Source of the DNA: CAYVUB01 sp964454675
GTDB taxonomy: Bacteria > Bacteroidota > Bacteroidia > Flavobacteriales > Flavobacteriaceae
NCBI GenBank assembly: GCA_964454675.1
Contig: CAYVUB010000013.1
Location: forward strand, 5,118-69,117
Length of the DNA stretch: 64,000 bases
Direction of reading: 5' to 3'
Below are positions 16,613-25,177 of the stretch, piece by piece (within the stretch, counting starts at the first letter, position 1; the number at the start of each line of letters is the position of its first letter). The position numbers and the translations under genes are program-made. The notes below the pieces were generated by a model that ran no database searches, was not told the origin of the DNA, and saw nothing but the letters and a program-made list of their open reading frames with translations.

Positions 16613-17674
16613 CTATACTTCTACTTGAATTTTCCTCGGTTCAAATTCCTTTGCTACTTCTGCTATTAACTTAATATGGTCTGGTGTTGTGCCGCAACAA
16701 CCGCCAATGATATTGACCAAATTATCCTGCAAATATTCCCGGATTAAGGCTTGCATTTCTTGCGGCGATTGGTCGTATTGACCAAAAGCATTGGGCAATC
16801 CCGCATTAGGATGTGCAGAAATATTGAGCTGTGTATTTTGCGCCAAACGTTTTAAATACGGTTTCAACTGGTCTGCTCCCAAAGCACAGTTAAACCCGAC
16901 ACTCAGCAAATCTATATGCGAAATGGAAATCAAAAACGCTTCCACCGTTTGTCCCGATAAGGTTCGTCCCGAAGCATCGGTTATCGTTCCCGAAACCATT
17001 ACGGGAATGTCGATATTTCGTTCTTCTTTGACTTCGTCAATGGCAAACAAAGCGGCTTTGGCATTGAGCGTATCGAAGATGGTTTCTACCAATAAAATGT
17101 CGCAACCACCGTCAATCAACGCTTCGGCCTGTTGTTTGTAGGCAATCCGCAATTCGTCAAACGTTACAGCCCGAAAAGATGGGTCGTTTACATCGGGACT
17201 CATGCTTGCCGTTCGGTTGGTTGGCCCGATGGAACCGGCAACAAAACGAGGTTTATCGGTAAATTCACCGGCTACTTCACGGGCGATTTTGGCACTTTGG
17301 TAATTGAGTTCATAGACCAAATCTTCCAGGTGATAATCTGCCATTCCGATAGTCGTTCCCGAAAATGTGTTGGTTTCTACAATATCGGCACCGGCTTGAA
17401 AATAAGCACGATGAACAGCTTTTACGGCTTCGGGTTGGGTAATGGAAAGTAAATCGTTGTTGCCTTTGAGTAAATGAGGGAAGTCTTTGAATCTTTCTCC
17501 TCTGAAATCCTCTTCCGTAAAATTAAAGCGTTGCAACATGGTTCCCATGGCTCCGTCAAGAACAAGGATTCTTTCTTGTATTGCTTGTAAAAGCTCCCTA
17601 ACCTCTGCCTTGCCGGCAGGCAGGTCCGAAAAGGGAGCTTGTTTGTCTGTATTTTTGTTTGATTGTGTTGACAT
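16613..17674 (-). CDS. metH: methionine synthase, N-terminal protein (homocysteine S-methyltransferase domain)
   Basis: This 353-residue zinc-dependent homocysteine-binding barrel begins its conserved part at ILVLDGAMGTMLQ (36-48). It carries the zinc ligands in SVGFNCALGADQL and the GGCCGTTPDH motif near the C-terminus. It works with the downstream metH-C product to methylate homocysteine. Residues about 14-27 (PFSDLPAGKAEVRE) are encoded by a 50-bp palindromic element, an in-frame insertion ahead of the domain. Upstream are a Flavobacteriia repeat-like RNA element and a SAM-I riboswitch on the same strand, so expression should fall when SAM is abundant. Confidence 0.93.
   Translation of the reverse strand: MSTQSNKNTDKQAPFSDLPAGKAEVRELLQAIQERILVLDGAMGTMLQRFNFTEEDFRGERFKDFPHLLKGNNDLLSITQPEAVKAVHRAYFQAGADIVETNTFSGTTIGMADYHLEDLVYELNYQSAKIAREVAGEFTDKPRFVAGSIGPTNRTASMSPDVNDPSFRAVTFDELRIAYKQQAEALIDGGCDILLVETIFDTLNAKAALFAIDEVKEERNIDIPVMVSGTITDASGRTLSGQTVEAFLISISHIDLLSVGFNCALGADQLKPYLKRLAQNTQLNISAHPNAGLPNAFGQYDQSPQEMQALIREYLQDNLVNIIGGCCGTTPDHIKLIAEVAKEFEPRKIQVEV
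17591..17640. repeat. 50-bp palindromic element inside metH-N
   Basis: Outer arms AAGCTCCCT and AGGGAGCTT flank an inner TGCCTTGCCGGCAGGCAGG palindrome. The inner part is the same family as those in paaZ and the thiolase gene. The whole element is read in frame near the start of metH-N. Confidence 0.6.
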
Positions 17675-17738
17675 ATATTTTCTCTAATTTCTCACAAAGG
17701 CGGAAAGACGCCATTTTTTTTTAGATTACGGTTGTAAA

Positions 17739-17815
17739 TAGCCCTGATGGAAGCGGCATCCTTTTTTTAAATTTTTCATTTAAAAAAAGATATAGCGTAC
17801 AGCAGGAATAGCTTC
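17739..17815 (-). ncRNA. conserved structured Flavobacteriia repeat (Flavo-1-like RNA candidate)
   Basis: On the minus strand the element runs GAAGCTATTCCTGCTG, then a U-rich stem with an AT loop, then AAAGGATGCCGCTTCC and ATCAGGGCTA. I recall this as a recurrent structured element in Flavobacteriia, possibly the Flavo-1 RNA motif; the name is from memory and not checked. It lies directly downstream of the SAM-I aptamer and upstream of metH-N, so it might be part of the leader or an independent element. Function is unknown. Confidence 0.45.
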
Positions 17816-17829
17816 AAAAAAAATAATAT

Positions 17830-17966
17830 GTTATCGTGGAAAGCGAGAGTGATGTCTCTGGTTATCTTTTCTCGATTATTGAGATAGAATGTAGCACCTT
17901 TTCGTTTTAGGAACGAGAGGTTGCTAAGCTTTCATCGGGTCTATTCCCTCCGGCTTTCGTGATAAC
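17830..17966 (-). promoter_or_regulatory. SAM-I riboswitch upstream of metH
   Basis: On the minus strand the P1 arms GTTATC-AC-GAAAGC (5') and GCTTTC-CAC-GATAAC (3') close the element. The core contains the SAM-I consensus words CCGGAGGGAATAGACCCGAT, GAAAGCTTAGCAACCT and AAAGGTGCTACATTC in the correct order. The family binds S-adenosylmethionine and turns off methionine genes. It governs metH-N, metH-C and probably metF. No clean terminator directly follows P1; U-rich stretches and the repeat-like element at 17739 occupy the expression-platform region. Confidence 0.88.
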
Positions 17967-18014
17967 AAGCAATATGTTTATGAACAGGACAAAGAAATGA
18001 AATTGATTTTTAAT

Positions 18015-19229
18015 TTACAATTTTTCGTAGCCTAAAAAATATTCAAAATACCATTTTTTATAACTTTCGTTGATGTAAAGAATTAAAATCATGATGAGCA
18101 TGAAAAAAGTGTAATACCAATTGTTGGTTGCCTGGCTGATTAATACAGATATGACAAAGAGTCTGGACATTTCGAGATAGTAAATCCAGCGTTTTTGTTC
18201 CATTAAAGCGCCCATGTTGATAAGTGTGACTATCAGGATGATTAAATAGCTTGTTTTTTCAAAAAGTTGAAACGAATCAAAATTGAAGGTTACGTAGGTT
18301 AGCAGCAGCATGGCGACTATCAATTGTGCGTTGACATAGTTTTTTATGTTGGTGGTTAAGTCTGCTTTTACACTGTTTTTGAAAAAGTGCTTTTCGAGTT
18401 CGGGTCTGATGTTTTGGTCTATAACGGCAGGATTTCCAAAAATTATTTTTAGTTTTCCTTTGAAAGATGATTCGCGTTTTGCGCTTTCAATGATTTCCAG
18501 ATAATAATGGAAATGTTGCCACAGGAAACTATACCGGTATAACGGATGTGTAATGCCGTAAACGGGCTGTTCTTCTTCTTTTTGAAAGGTTCCGAAAATT
18601 TTATCCCAAAAAACGAATACATCACCAAAATTTTTATCGAGATATTTTTCGTTTGAAGCGTGATGAACGCCGTGAAGCGATGGTGTTATTAGAACATGCT
18701 CAAGCCATTTTGGCACATTAAACACTTGAGTATGTGTAAAGAACGAATACATGCCATGAACTACCAGAACTATAATTACCTGATCCGGATGAAACCCTAA
18801 TAACGGTAGTAAACACCAAAAGGGCGTTCTTATAAATGCCTGGATGGTCGTGATTCTTGTTGCTGCCGTAAAATTGAACTCGTCACTGTGATGATGCACA
18901 ATATGGGCTGCCCAGAAAAGGTTGATTTGATGTCCTAAACGATGGTACCAGTACCATACAAAATCTGCTACCAACAACAGTAAAATTGCGCTGTACCATG
19001 TACCCGGGATTGTAAACAAGGCATAATTATCATATACCCAAACAAATACTCCATAAAACAACCCTGCAACAAACAAATTAATAAACCGTTCTGCAATACC
19101 AATGGAAATATTAGACACCGAACTTCCGTATTTAAAAACGTCTTTGTTTTTCTTTCTTGCCCAGTAATATTCCAGATACAAAAACAACAAAAACAACGGT
19201 GCTGCCAATACGACTACTTTTGAACCCAT
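18015..19229 (-). CDS. sterol desaturase / fatty acid hydroxylase superfamily membrane protein
   Basis: This 404-residue polytopic protein has the diiron histidine clusters of the superfamily: HRLGH (H96, H100), HIVHHH (H109, H112-H114) and HGVHHA further on. Hydrophobic segments lie on both sides of the cluster and again at about 295-395. Members hydroxylate or desaturate lipids; some Bacteroidota homologues resemble alkylglycerol monooxygenase. The real substrate is unknown. It sits between the hom gene and the SAM-I riboswitch on the same strand, without obvious relation to methionine. Confidence 0.85.
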   Translation of the reverse strand: MGSKVVVLAAPLFLLFLYLEYYWARKKNKDVFKYGSSVSNISIGIAERFINLFVAGLFYGVFVWVYDNYALFTIPGTWYSAILLLLVADFVWYWYHRLGHQINLFWAAHIVHHHSDEFNFTAATRITTIQAFIRTPFWCLLPLLGFHPDQVIIVLVVHGMYSFFTHTQVFNVPKWLEHVLITPSLHGVHHASNEKYLDKNFGDVFVFWDKIFGTFQKEEEQPVYGITHPLYRYSFLWQHFHYYLEIIESAKRESSFKGKLKIIFGNPAVIDQNIRPELEKHFFKNSVKADLTTNIKNYVNAQLIVAMLLLTYVTFNFDSFQLFEKTSYLIILIVTLINMGALMEQKRWIYYLEMSRLFVISVLISQATNNWYYTFFMLIMILILYINESYKKWYFEYFLGYEKL

Positions 19230-19310
19230 GCTTAGATTTTATTCGTTTTTTGTTAAACCGATGTAAATTTATTTCTATTTTGTTTGAAAACGCATCTAAA
19301 GTTATCAAAA

Positions 19311-20411
19311 TTATGCCCAAACAGCTTCTTTAACTTTTATTTTTTCGGTTATTTTAAGAATATCATTAAGAACACCTCTGGCTGTTACCTGCTTTCCTGC
19401 ACCGGCACCCTGGATAACAATAGGAATTTCGCCATACGAACAGCCGTAAATTTCAATAAGATTATCGGCACCTTTAAGCTGCCCGAGTGCCGAACTTTGC
19501 GGTACGGAAACGAGTTTTACTTCCAGGCGTTCCTGGGCTACATCCAACTCGCCCACATAGCGAAGCACATGCGATTTTGCCTGAACGATTTTTGCGGTTT
19601 GAAAAGGTTCGTCCAATAGTGATTTACTGATGGCATACTGTGCTTTTGACAGCGTTTCGTCAACTCCGGGCACAAGCAAATTGGTTATTCTGACATCACT
19701 AAACTCTGCCGGAATACCTATTTCACGCGCCAGTATAAGCAGTTTTCTGGCAACGTCATTGCCCGATAAATCCTCACGAGAATCGGGTTCTGCAAGTCCT
19801 AATCGCTCGGCAGCGATTAATGCTTCGGAAAATGTGATGTCTTCTGATGAAAACCTGTTAAAAATATAACTCAGAGAGCCCGAAAACACTCCTCGTATTT
19901 TTGTGATTTTTTCGCCCGATTTGTACAAATCATTAATTGTTTGAATAACCGGCAATCCAGCACCTACATTGGTTTCATAGTAAAAATGCTTATCAAATTT
20001 TTTAAGAATCCGGCGTAATTCTTTATAAAAATCCTGATGTAACGTATTGGCTTTTTTGTTGGCAGTCACAATATTAAAACCGTTTTGGATTAACGGAATA
20101 TAGTGTTTAACAATATCGTGGCTTGCCGTAGCATCAACAGCTATAAGGTTTTCCAGCTGATATTGCTGTACATATTGCAGGACATCTTCAATAGTAAAAG
20201 GAATTGCTGCTTGGGCAAAATCTGCTTCCCATTGGTTTTTAACGCCTTCTTTTTCAAAAAACGCCAATGTAGAATTGGTAATAACCGGAAACCGTAAATC
20301 TATCTGGTATTTTTCAAGAAAAAATTGCTGACTTTCTACAACTTGGCGTATTAAAGTACTGCCTACATTTCCAATTCCGAAGAGTATGATATTTATTCTA
20401 AGCGCTGACAT
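19311..20411 (-). CDS. hom: homoserine dehydrogenase
   Basis: From MSALRINIILFGIGNVGSTL the protein has 366 residues. This start gives the nucleotide-binding GxGNVG motif right at the N-terminus and is preferred over an ATG 57 bases upstream. The body shows TANKKA (about 118-123), ETNVGAGLPVI, the GSLSYIFN stretch, and GLAEPDSREDLSGNDVARKLLILAREIG with family active-site acids. It reduces aspartate semialdehyde to homoserine. No aspartokinase domain or ACT domain is present. It overlaps the 3' end of metX by 14 bases, so it is in the osmC-metX-hom operon controlled by a Met-rich leader. Confidence 0.93.
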   Translation of the reverse strand: MSALRINIILFGIGNVGSTLIRQVVESQQFFLEKYQIDLRFPVITNSTLAFFEKEGVKNQWEADFAQAAIPFTIEDVLQYVQQYQLENLIAVDATASHDIVKHYIPLIQNGFNIVTANKKANTLHQDFYKELRRILKKFDKHFYYETNVGAGLPVIQTINDLYKSGEKITKIRGVFSGSLSYIFNRFSSEDITFSEALIAAERLGLAEPDSREDLSGNDVARKLLILAREIGIPAEFSDVRITNLLVPGVDETLSKAQYAISKSLLDEPFQTAKIVQAKSHVLRYVGELDVAQERLEVKLVSVPQSSALGQLKGADNLIEIYGCSYGEIPIVIQGAGAGKQVTARGVLNDILKITEKIKVKEAVWA

Positions 20412-21396
20412 AATTGGGGTATTTTTTAGATTTAAAAATAGGGTTAAGGATTGCTGATAATTGTTCAAATTCTATCAAAAACGCATCGTGACCGTGAATG
20501 GATTGAATTTCATGATAAAACACGTTGTTCTTGACAGTTTTTAACTGTTGCACTGTTTCAAGATTTTCATGGGACGTAAAAAAGTAATCGGTAGCAACAG
20601 CAACAATATGAATGTTGCTTTGTATGCTGCCTGCCACAGATAAAAATTTGCCTCTGTCACGAGTAATATCAATGGTTTTAAGCAAGTGATTCATGAGTTT
20701 GTAAGCCGGTAAGCGAAACCTGTTTTTGAGTTTTACACCGTGATTATTGAGCCAGTTTTCAATTTGAAATGCCGATGATTGTTGCTGCTGCCGCTGAAAC
20801 CGTTGATTTATGGATTGCGGCGTTCTGTAAAGCAGCATGGCGTGTAAACGCGCATCGGCAACGGGATTTTGCGAATTGTTAAGGATACTGTCTTGTACAA
20901 GCACATTGGCAATAACCCAATCGGTTGCTTTCCAGTCGGTTGCTATAGGAATAAGATTTTGGATTTTATTGGGGTAAACTGCTGCCATTTCCCAAGCTAT
21001 TGCACCGCCAAGACTGCCGCCAATGACTGTAAAAACGGTGTCGATTTCAAGATAATCCAAGCCTTCCCAAAAAATTCTTGCCATATCTCTAACGGTGAAA
21101 TACTTGTAATTGACCACAAGATTTTCCGTATTATTATCATATCCGTTTCCCGGAATATTAAAGGCTATAACCGTAAAATTATTGGTATCAATAACCTTGT
21201 CCTCGCCTATCAAATCATTCCACCAGCCATTATCTCCCGTAACATTTGAATTTCCTGTGAGTGCATGATTGACAACCACCACCGGTGCGCTGCCAACAGG
21301 AAGCCCGAAGGTTTGATAATACAAGGGTAAATATGCTTTGCGTTTTCCGATTTCTAAATCGAAATTAAAAAGGTCTATTTTTTTTAAATTTTTCAT
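20398..21396 (-). CDS. metX: homoserine O-acetyltransferase
   Basis: This 332-residue alpha/beta hydrolase-fold enzyme has the N-terminal VVNHALTGNSNV oxyanion segment, the nucleophile S128 in VIGGSLGGAIAWEMA, and the catalytic histidine H303 in SIHGHDAFLIEF. It acetylates homoserine as the first committed step to methionine. It is shorter than many MetX proteins (about 370) but all catalytic motifs are present. It is the second gene of the osmC-metX-hom operon. Confidence 0.92.
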   Translation of the reverse strand: MKNLKKIDLFNFDLEIGKRKAYLPLYYQTFGLPVGSAPVVVVNHALTGNSNVTGDNGWWNDLIGEDKVIDTNNFTVIAFNIPGNGYDNNTENLVVNYKYFTVRDMARIFWEGLDYLEIDTVFTVIGGSLGGAIAWEMAAVYPNKIQNLIPIATDWKATDWVIANVLVQDSILNNSQNPVADARLHAMLLYRTPQSINQRFQRQQQQSSAFQIENWLNNHGVKLKNRFRLPAYKLMNHLLKTIDITRDRGKFLSVAGSIQSNIHIVAVATDYFFTSHENLETVQQLKTVKNNVFYHEIQSIHGHDAFLIEFEQLSAILNPIFKSKKYPNYVSA

Positions 21397-21500
21397 TATT
21401 GAGTCTTATTCTGGTTTGCTGCTTCTGTGTTTTTAAAGAAGACTGCCTTTAAGCTAAACCGTCAAAGACAGCCTTCAAATCAAACAAAACAACCAAATTT

Positions 21501-21962
21501 TTATGCGGCATCTGTAGCCGGAAATTCTTTAAATAGCACTACCGAAACCGGCGTGTGATATTTTAAATTATTTTGAATATGGCAACGGTCTTCAACAGCA
21601 ACAAGCCATTTTCTGAGCTCTTCAAGTGGTGCGCTTGACGTAGGCTTTATCACAACCTCAACGCTTTTAAAACCTGCCGTTTCGTTGCCTGCCTTTCCTT
21701 GATGTTTATCTAAATTTAACGTTGCAGATATTTCAACCTGCAACGCTTTTAACACAATACCCTGTTCTTTTGCAACCAGTTTCCCGACAGCATTAATGCA
21801 ACCGGCATAACCCGCCAGAACGTATTCCAACGGACTTGGCCCTTCAAGTTCGGGATGTTGTTCATTTTTACTGATTCTTACATCAAAATTTTGGGCTTTG
21901 ACAACAAACTGGTTGGTTTCTCTTGCGTAACCCAGTACGCTTATAGTTTTATTAGTACTCAT
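21501..21962 (-). CDS. OsmC family peroxiredoxin-like protein
   Basis: This 153-residue protein has the two OsmC redox cysteines: C55 in LAGYAGCINAVG and C127 in VAVEDRCHIQNN. The family reduces organic hydroperoxides with thiols. It is the first gene after the Met-rich leader peptide and terminator at 22012-22169, and is followed by metX and hom, so it belongs to the methionine regulon. Its role there is unclear; protection of sulfur metabolism or persulfide handling is conceivable but inferred. Confidence 0.88.
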   Translation of the reverse strand: MSTNKTISVLGYARETNQFVVKAQNFDVRISKNEQHPELEGPSPLEYVLAGYAGCINAVGKLVAKEQGIVLKALQVEISATLNLDKHQGKAGNETAGFKSVEVVIKPTSSAPLEELRKWLVAVEDRCHIQNNLKYHTPVSVVLFKEFPATDAA

Positions 21963-22011
21963 AGTTATATAAATTGCGGTGTTTTTAATAAATTAGATAG
22001 TAACGAAATAA

Positions 22012-22051
22012 AAAAAGTCCTTTTGGAAAACTTACCAAAAGGACTTTTTTG
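22012..22051 (-). terminator. attenuator terminator before osmC-metX-hom
   Basis: On the minus strand the stem GTCCTTTTGG / CCAAAAGGAC (10 bp, loop TAAGTTTT) is followed by a long U run. It lies between a Met-rich leader ORF and osmC. A competing helix is visible: the leader segments TTACCAAAGG (22083-22092) and GACTT (22074-22078) can pair with the terminator 5' arm AAGTCCTTTTGGTAA (22032-22046). That is the expected antiterminator geometry. Confidence 0.85.
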
Positions 22052-22070
22052 TTTCAAATGAAAAAAATAA

Positions 22071-22169
22071 CTAAGTCTTTCGCCTTTGGTAATTACCAAT
22101 ACAAATACAACACATCATTGTGTGCTGCATCATGCGTGACATTACCATATTTTTTGTTACTTGATTCAT
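22071..22169 (-). CDS. methionine/cysteine-rich leader peptide for osmC-metX-hom
   Basis: This 32-residue ORF starts ATG-AAT-CAA and ends TAG. It contains eight methionines, including the start (MNQVTKNMVMSRMM, then QHTMM), directly followed by CCICIG. Such density of regulatory codons before a terminator is the signature of ribosome-mediated attenuation. When Met-tRNA (perhaps also Cys-tRNA) is scarce, a stalled ribosome should favour the antiterminator and transcription of osmC-metX-hom. The ORF ends 20 bases before the terminator stem. The mechanism is inferred; the ORF, codons and alternative pairings are seen directly. Confidence 0.8.
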   Translation of the reverse strand: MNQVTKNMVMSRMMQHTMMCCICIGNYQRRKT

Positions 22170-22282
22170 TCTAAAATTTGATGTATTTGCTATTATCAAT
22201 TTTCACTTTTAAAACTATGAAATAAAGGTTCTCTCAGATTTTCTCAACATCATAAATTCATCCTGTCTTTATTTCACCTCAG

Positions 22283-22309
22283 CAAAAGTAGAAACTTTTC
22301 CTAAACAAA
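22283..22309 (-). promoter_or_regulatory. predicted promoter of the osmC-metX-hom leader
   Basis: On the minus strand a Bacteroidota-type -7 box TACTTTTG (22283-22290) is preceded by TTTG (22306-22309), with a slightly short 15-base spacer. The predicted start would lie about 105 bases upstream of the leader ATG. Confidence 0.45.
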
Positions 22310-22383
22310 AAAATATTTTAGATTATTTTTCTGATTTTTATTGAAATTTGCATCTTAAACCGAATTATATTCTAAAAACAACT

Positions 22384-23922
22384 TTAGCCGTCCTGTTGTC
22401 TAAAAACAGAAACCTGCAAATTGTTTTTCAGCTTTTGAAATACGCTTATTATCTTTTCAACCGGTTCGATACCTACAGACAGTCTGAGCAAATCGGGACT
22501 AATCCCCAAGCTTAACAGGTTTTGTCTGCCTTCGGCAGTTTTTAAATAATCATAATGCGCCAGATACACATAAGGCATTGCCAGTGTAAATTCTGTTCCT
22601 AAACTGGGGCCTTTTGCAAGCGGCAAATCGTCATAATAATACGCCAGATTTTTATCAAAAACTATTGAAATCAATCCCGGAAACGCCTCTTCGTTTTTTC
22701 TGATTTTTAGAAAATTACTCTTTGAATCGGGGTGATATGCCGTATAAATTTCTTTCACAAATGGCTGCTCTTTAAGATAATTGTATAAAATCCGGGTGTT
22801 TTTTGAAATTTTTCTCACCCGTTTTTCATAATCCCGGATTTGAAACGCCAGCCGCTCAACATCCCGCTCATAAGCAGGAATACTGAATTTTTGAAACTGA
22901 TTTTTACAGGTTTGCGCCCATTTACTCTTACCATTCAAAATAATGGCACCCATAAGCACATCACCGTTTCCGCAGGCAAATTTTGTCAAACTTTCAACCG
23001 CAATATCACAATACTTCAGCACCTCAATATTAAAAGGCGTTGCAATGGTAGCATCAACAATCAAAACAATGTCATATTTTTTGCAAAGCGAACACAGCCA
23101 AGGCAAATCTACACATTGAATTAACGGATTTGTGGTGACTTCGGTAAGTAATGCCGCAACTTTATAATGGTTAGTTTCCAGCCATTTTTCAAGTTGCGGT
23201 TTATTATAAATAGTAAGCTGAACATGAAAAGCATCACTCCGTTTTTCAATAATTTCCATCGTGTCCACATACAGCCAACCCAACTGGACAACTGTATGTC
23301 TTCCTTCGGTTTTACGAGCTTTCACAACGGTTTCGTGAGCTGCAAACACAGCATTTGTCCCGCAATTGGTCAATAAAATATTATGTTCATCAACATTACA
23401 ATACGCTTTTGACAAAACCGTTTTAATTACTTTATCGGGAAAATCACCAACGTTATCTTCCTGAAAAACAACACCAACCAACCCTAATTTAAACAAGGTA
23501 TCTTCCGCCTTTCTGGAACTTATAAGCAACCCTGTATTCCTAATATAATCTGTGCATTTTTTTACAAATGCGGCATCGTTTTCCAATATCAGAAAAACGC
23601 AGCCATCTTCTTCCACATATTCAAATTGAGCCGCAACCAAATATTCTAAAATGGATTTTGCATGAACCGATGCCACGGGCAAAATGGTTTTTTCTGCAGA
23701 AATCCCAAATTTTTCCCTGACATACCCAACAAGTTTTTCTACGTATTTATTCTGAAAAAACCTGGGATAACCCGACTGCATTTTGGCAAGAGCAGCCTGA
23801 TTACCTTCTTCATAATCAATCACATTTTGCAGTAAAGGCAAACTTACCGAAACCGCATGCGGATTTTGAAGCGGAATGGAATGCCCAAACGGAATGGGCT
23901 CAAAATACCTGTTCATACGCAA
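22384..23922 (-). CDS. Cys/Met-metabolism PLP-dependent enzyme (divergent cystathionine gamma-synthase-like)
   Basis: This 512-residue protein has a fold-type I PLP core in its second half. LLTEVTTNPLIQCVDLPWL and IVLIVDATIATPFN (cofactor Asp) precede VESLTKFACGNGDVLMGAI with the PLP lysine. About 130 extra N-terminal residues precede the core, and the protein is about 120 longer than typical MetB. Its start overlaps the end of the canonical metB-like gene by 23 bases, so the two are coupled and may act together or form a heteromer. The exact reaction (gamma-synthase, lyase or sulfhydrylase) is not readable. Confidence 0.75.
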   Translation of the reverse strand: MRMNRYFEPIPFGHSIPLQNPHAVSVSLPLLQNVIDYEEGNQAALAKMQSGYPRFFQNKYVEKLVGYVREKFGISAEKTILPVASVHAKSILEYLVAAQFEYVEEDGCVFLILENDAAFVKKCTDYIRNTGLLISSRKAEDTLFKLGLVGVVFQEDNVGDFPDKVIKTVLSKAYCNVDEHNILLTNCGTNAVFAAHETVVKARKTEGRHTVVQLGWLYVDTMEIIEKRSDAFHVQLTIYNKPQLEKWLETNHYKVAALLTEVTTNPLIQCVDLPWLCSLCKKYDIVLIVDATIATPFNIEVLKYCDIAVESLTKFACGNGDVLMGAIILNGKSKWAQTCKNQFQKFSIPAYERDVERLAFQIRDYEKRVRKISKNTRILYNYLKEQPFVKEIYTAYHPDSKSNFLKIRKNEEAFPGLISIVFDKNLAYYYDDLPLAKGPSLGTEFTLAMPYVYLAHYDYLKTAEGRQNLLSLGISPDLLRLSVGIEPVEKIISVFQKLKNNLQVSVFRQQDG

Positions 23923-25072
23923 TACTTTTTAGCGACTGCAAAATATCGCTGATTAAATCGTCTGTATTTTCCAGACCTACCGAAATCCTGACGGTCGATT
24001 TACAAATGCCTTTGGCTGCGAGATCTTCTTCAGAATTTGTAGCATGGCTCATACAATAAGGCAATTCGAGTCTGGAATCGGCACAACCGAATGATACTTT
24101 TTCACCAAACAACTGACACTTTTTGATAAAATTTTCAGCTTTTTCGGGCGATTTCAATTTAATTGTCAGCACCGAAGGAATAATTTTCAATTGCCGTTTT
24201 GCCAGCTCATAATCGGGATGCGACGGCAATCCGGGAAATTTCACTTCCAAAACTTCCGGTTGGGTTAAAAGAAACTGCGCCAGTTTTAAAGCACTTTCTT
24301 CCTGCGCTTTCATCCTGTAAGTTAGCGTTGGCAAGCCCAGCGAAAGTAAAAAAACATCCATTGGACTTTGCGCCCGTCCTTGAGCATTGGCTATATATTT
24401 GAGCTTTTCTGTCCATGATTCGTCTTTTGCAACAATAGCGCCTGCAGTAATGCTGCCGTGTCCCGAGATAAATTTTGTAGTTGAAAACACCGAAAAATCG
24501 GCTCCGAGCTCTAAAGGTTTTTGAGAAGCAAATGTTGCCATACTGTTATCGACCGCAAACAGCGTATTGTATTTTTTTGCTAACCGGGCAACCCTTTCCA
24601 AATCTACGATTTTTAAACTTGGGTTTGTGGGCGACTCGCAAACAACCAGCTTGATATTATTTAAAATCAATTGATTTTCAACCTCATCCGGATTGGTAAA
24701 ATCAGCATAATACGGCGTGATGCTGTTTTTTTCAAACAAAATATTGAGTAATCGGTATGTTCCGCCGTAACAATCTTTTTCAATCAAAACACCATCGCCG
24801 GTTTTTAAAACCGTTTCAAAAAGCAATGCAATGGCCGAAATTCCCGTGTTGGTACACACACAGCCGTAACCGTTTTCTGCCTTGGCAAATATTGTTTCGA
24901 GCGCATTGCGGGTGGGATTGTCTGAGCGTGAATAATCATACACTTGCTCATCGGGGTTTTGTCGTTTTAAATCGAATGTTGCCGTATTATGAACAGGCAA
25001 ATGCGTTGAGCCGTAAGCATCTTTAATTTTTGAATGTTGAACAATATTGGCTAATAAGGTTTCGAGGTGCAT
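23900..25072 (-). CDS. cystathionine gamma-synthase/beta-lyase family PLP enzyme
   Basis: I chose the ATG at 25072 (MHLETLLANIVQHSK), giving 390 residues of normal family length. A longer frame to 25150 would run through the attenuator terminator. Motifs are YDYSRSDNPTRNALE (about 51-65), the GTNTGISAIALLFE region, CESPTNPSLKIVDL, LFAVDNSMATF, and SVFSTTKFISGHGSITAG with the PLP lysine. It likely forms cystathionine or homocysteine from O-acetylhomoserine. It is preceded by a Met-rich leader and terminator. Confidence 0.88.
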   Translation of the reverse strand: MHLETLLANIVQHSKIKDAYGSTHLPVHNTATFDLKRQNPDEQVYDYSRSDNPTRNALETIFAKAENGYGCVCTNTGISAIALLFETVLKTGDGVLIEKDCYGGTYRLLNILFEKNSITPYYADFTNPDEVENQLILNNIKLVVCESPTNPSLKIVDLERVARLAKKYNTLFAVDNSMATFASQKPLELGADFSVFSTTKFISGHGSITAGAIVAKDESWTEKLKYIANAQGRAQSPMDVFLLSLGLPTLTYRMKAQEESALKLAQFLLTQPEVLEVKFPGLPSHPDYELAKRQLKIIPSVLTIKLKSPEKAENFIKKCQLFGEKVSFGCADSRLELPYCMSHATNSEEDLAAKGICKSTVRISVGLENTDDLISDILQSLKSIAYEQVF

Positions 25073-25118
25073 GGTGTTATTGTTATGAGATTTATATTTT
25101 TGGAATCTTTCGGCAAAT

Positions 25119-25147
25119 AAAAAAACCCCTGTGTTTACAGAGGTTTT
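25119..25147 (-). terminator. attenuator terminator before the metB-like pair
   Basis: On the minus strand AAACCTCTGT pairs with ACAGGGGTTT (10 bp, very small loop), followed by a U-rich run. The 5' arm CCTCTG (25138-25143) is complementary to CAGAGG in the leader ORF (25189-25194), giving an alternative antiterminator. It lies 46 bases before the gene start. Confidence 0.82.
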
Positions 25148-25177
25148 CATTTGAATATTTTAAAATCTTAAAACGAA

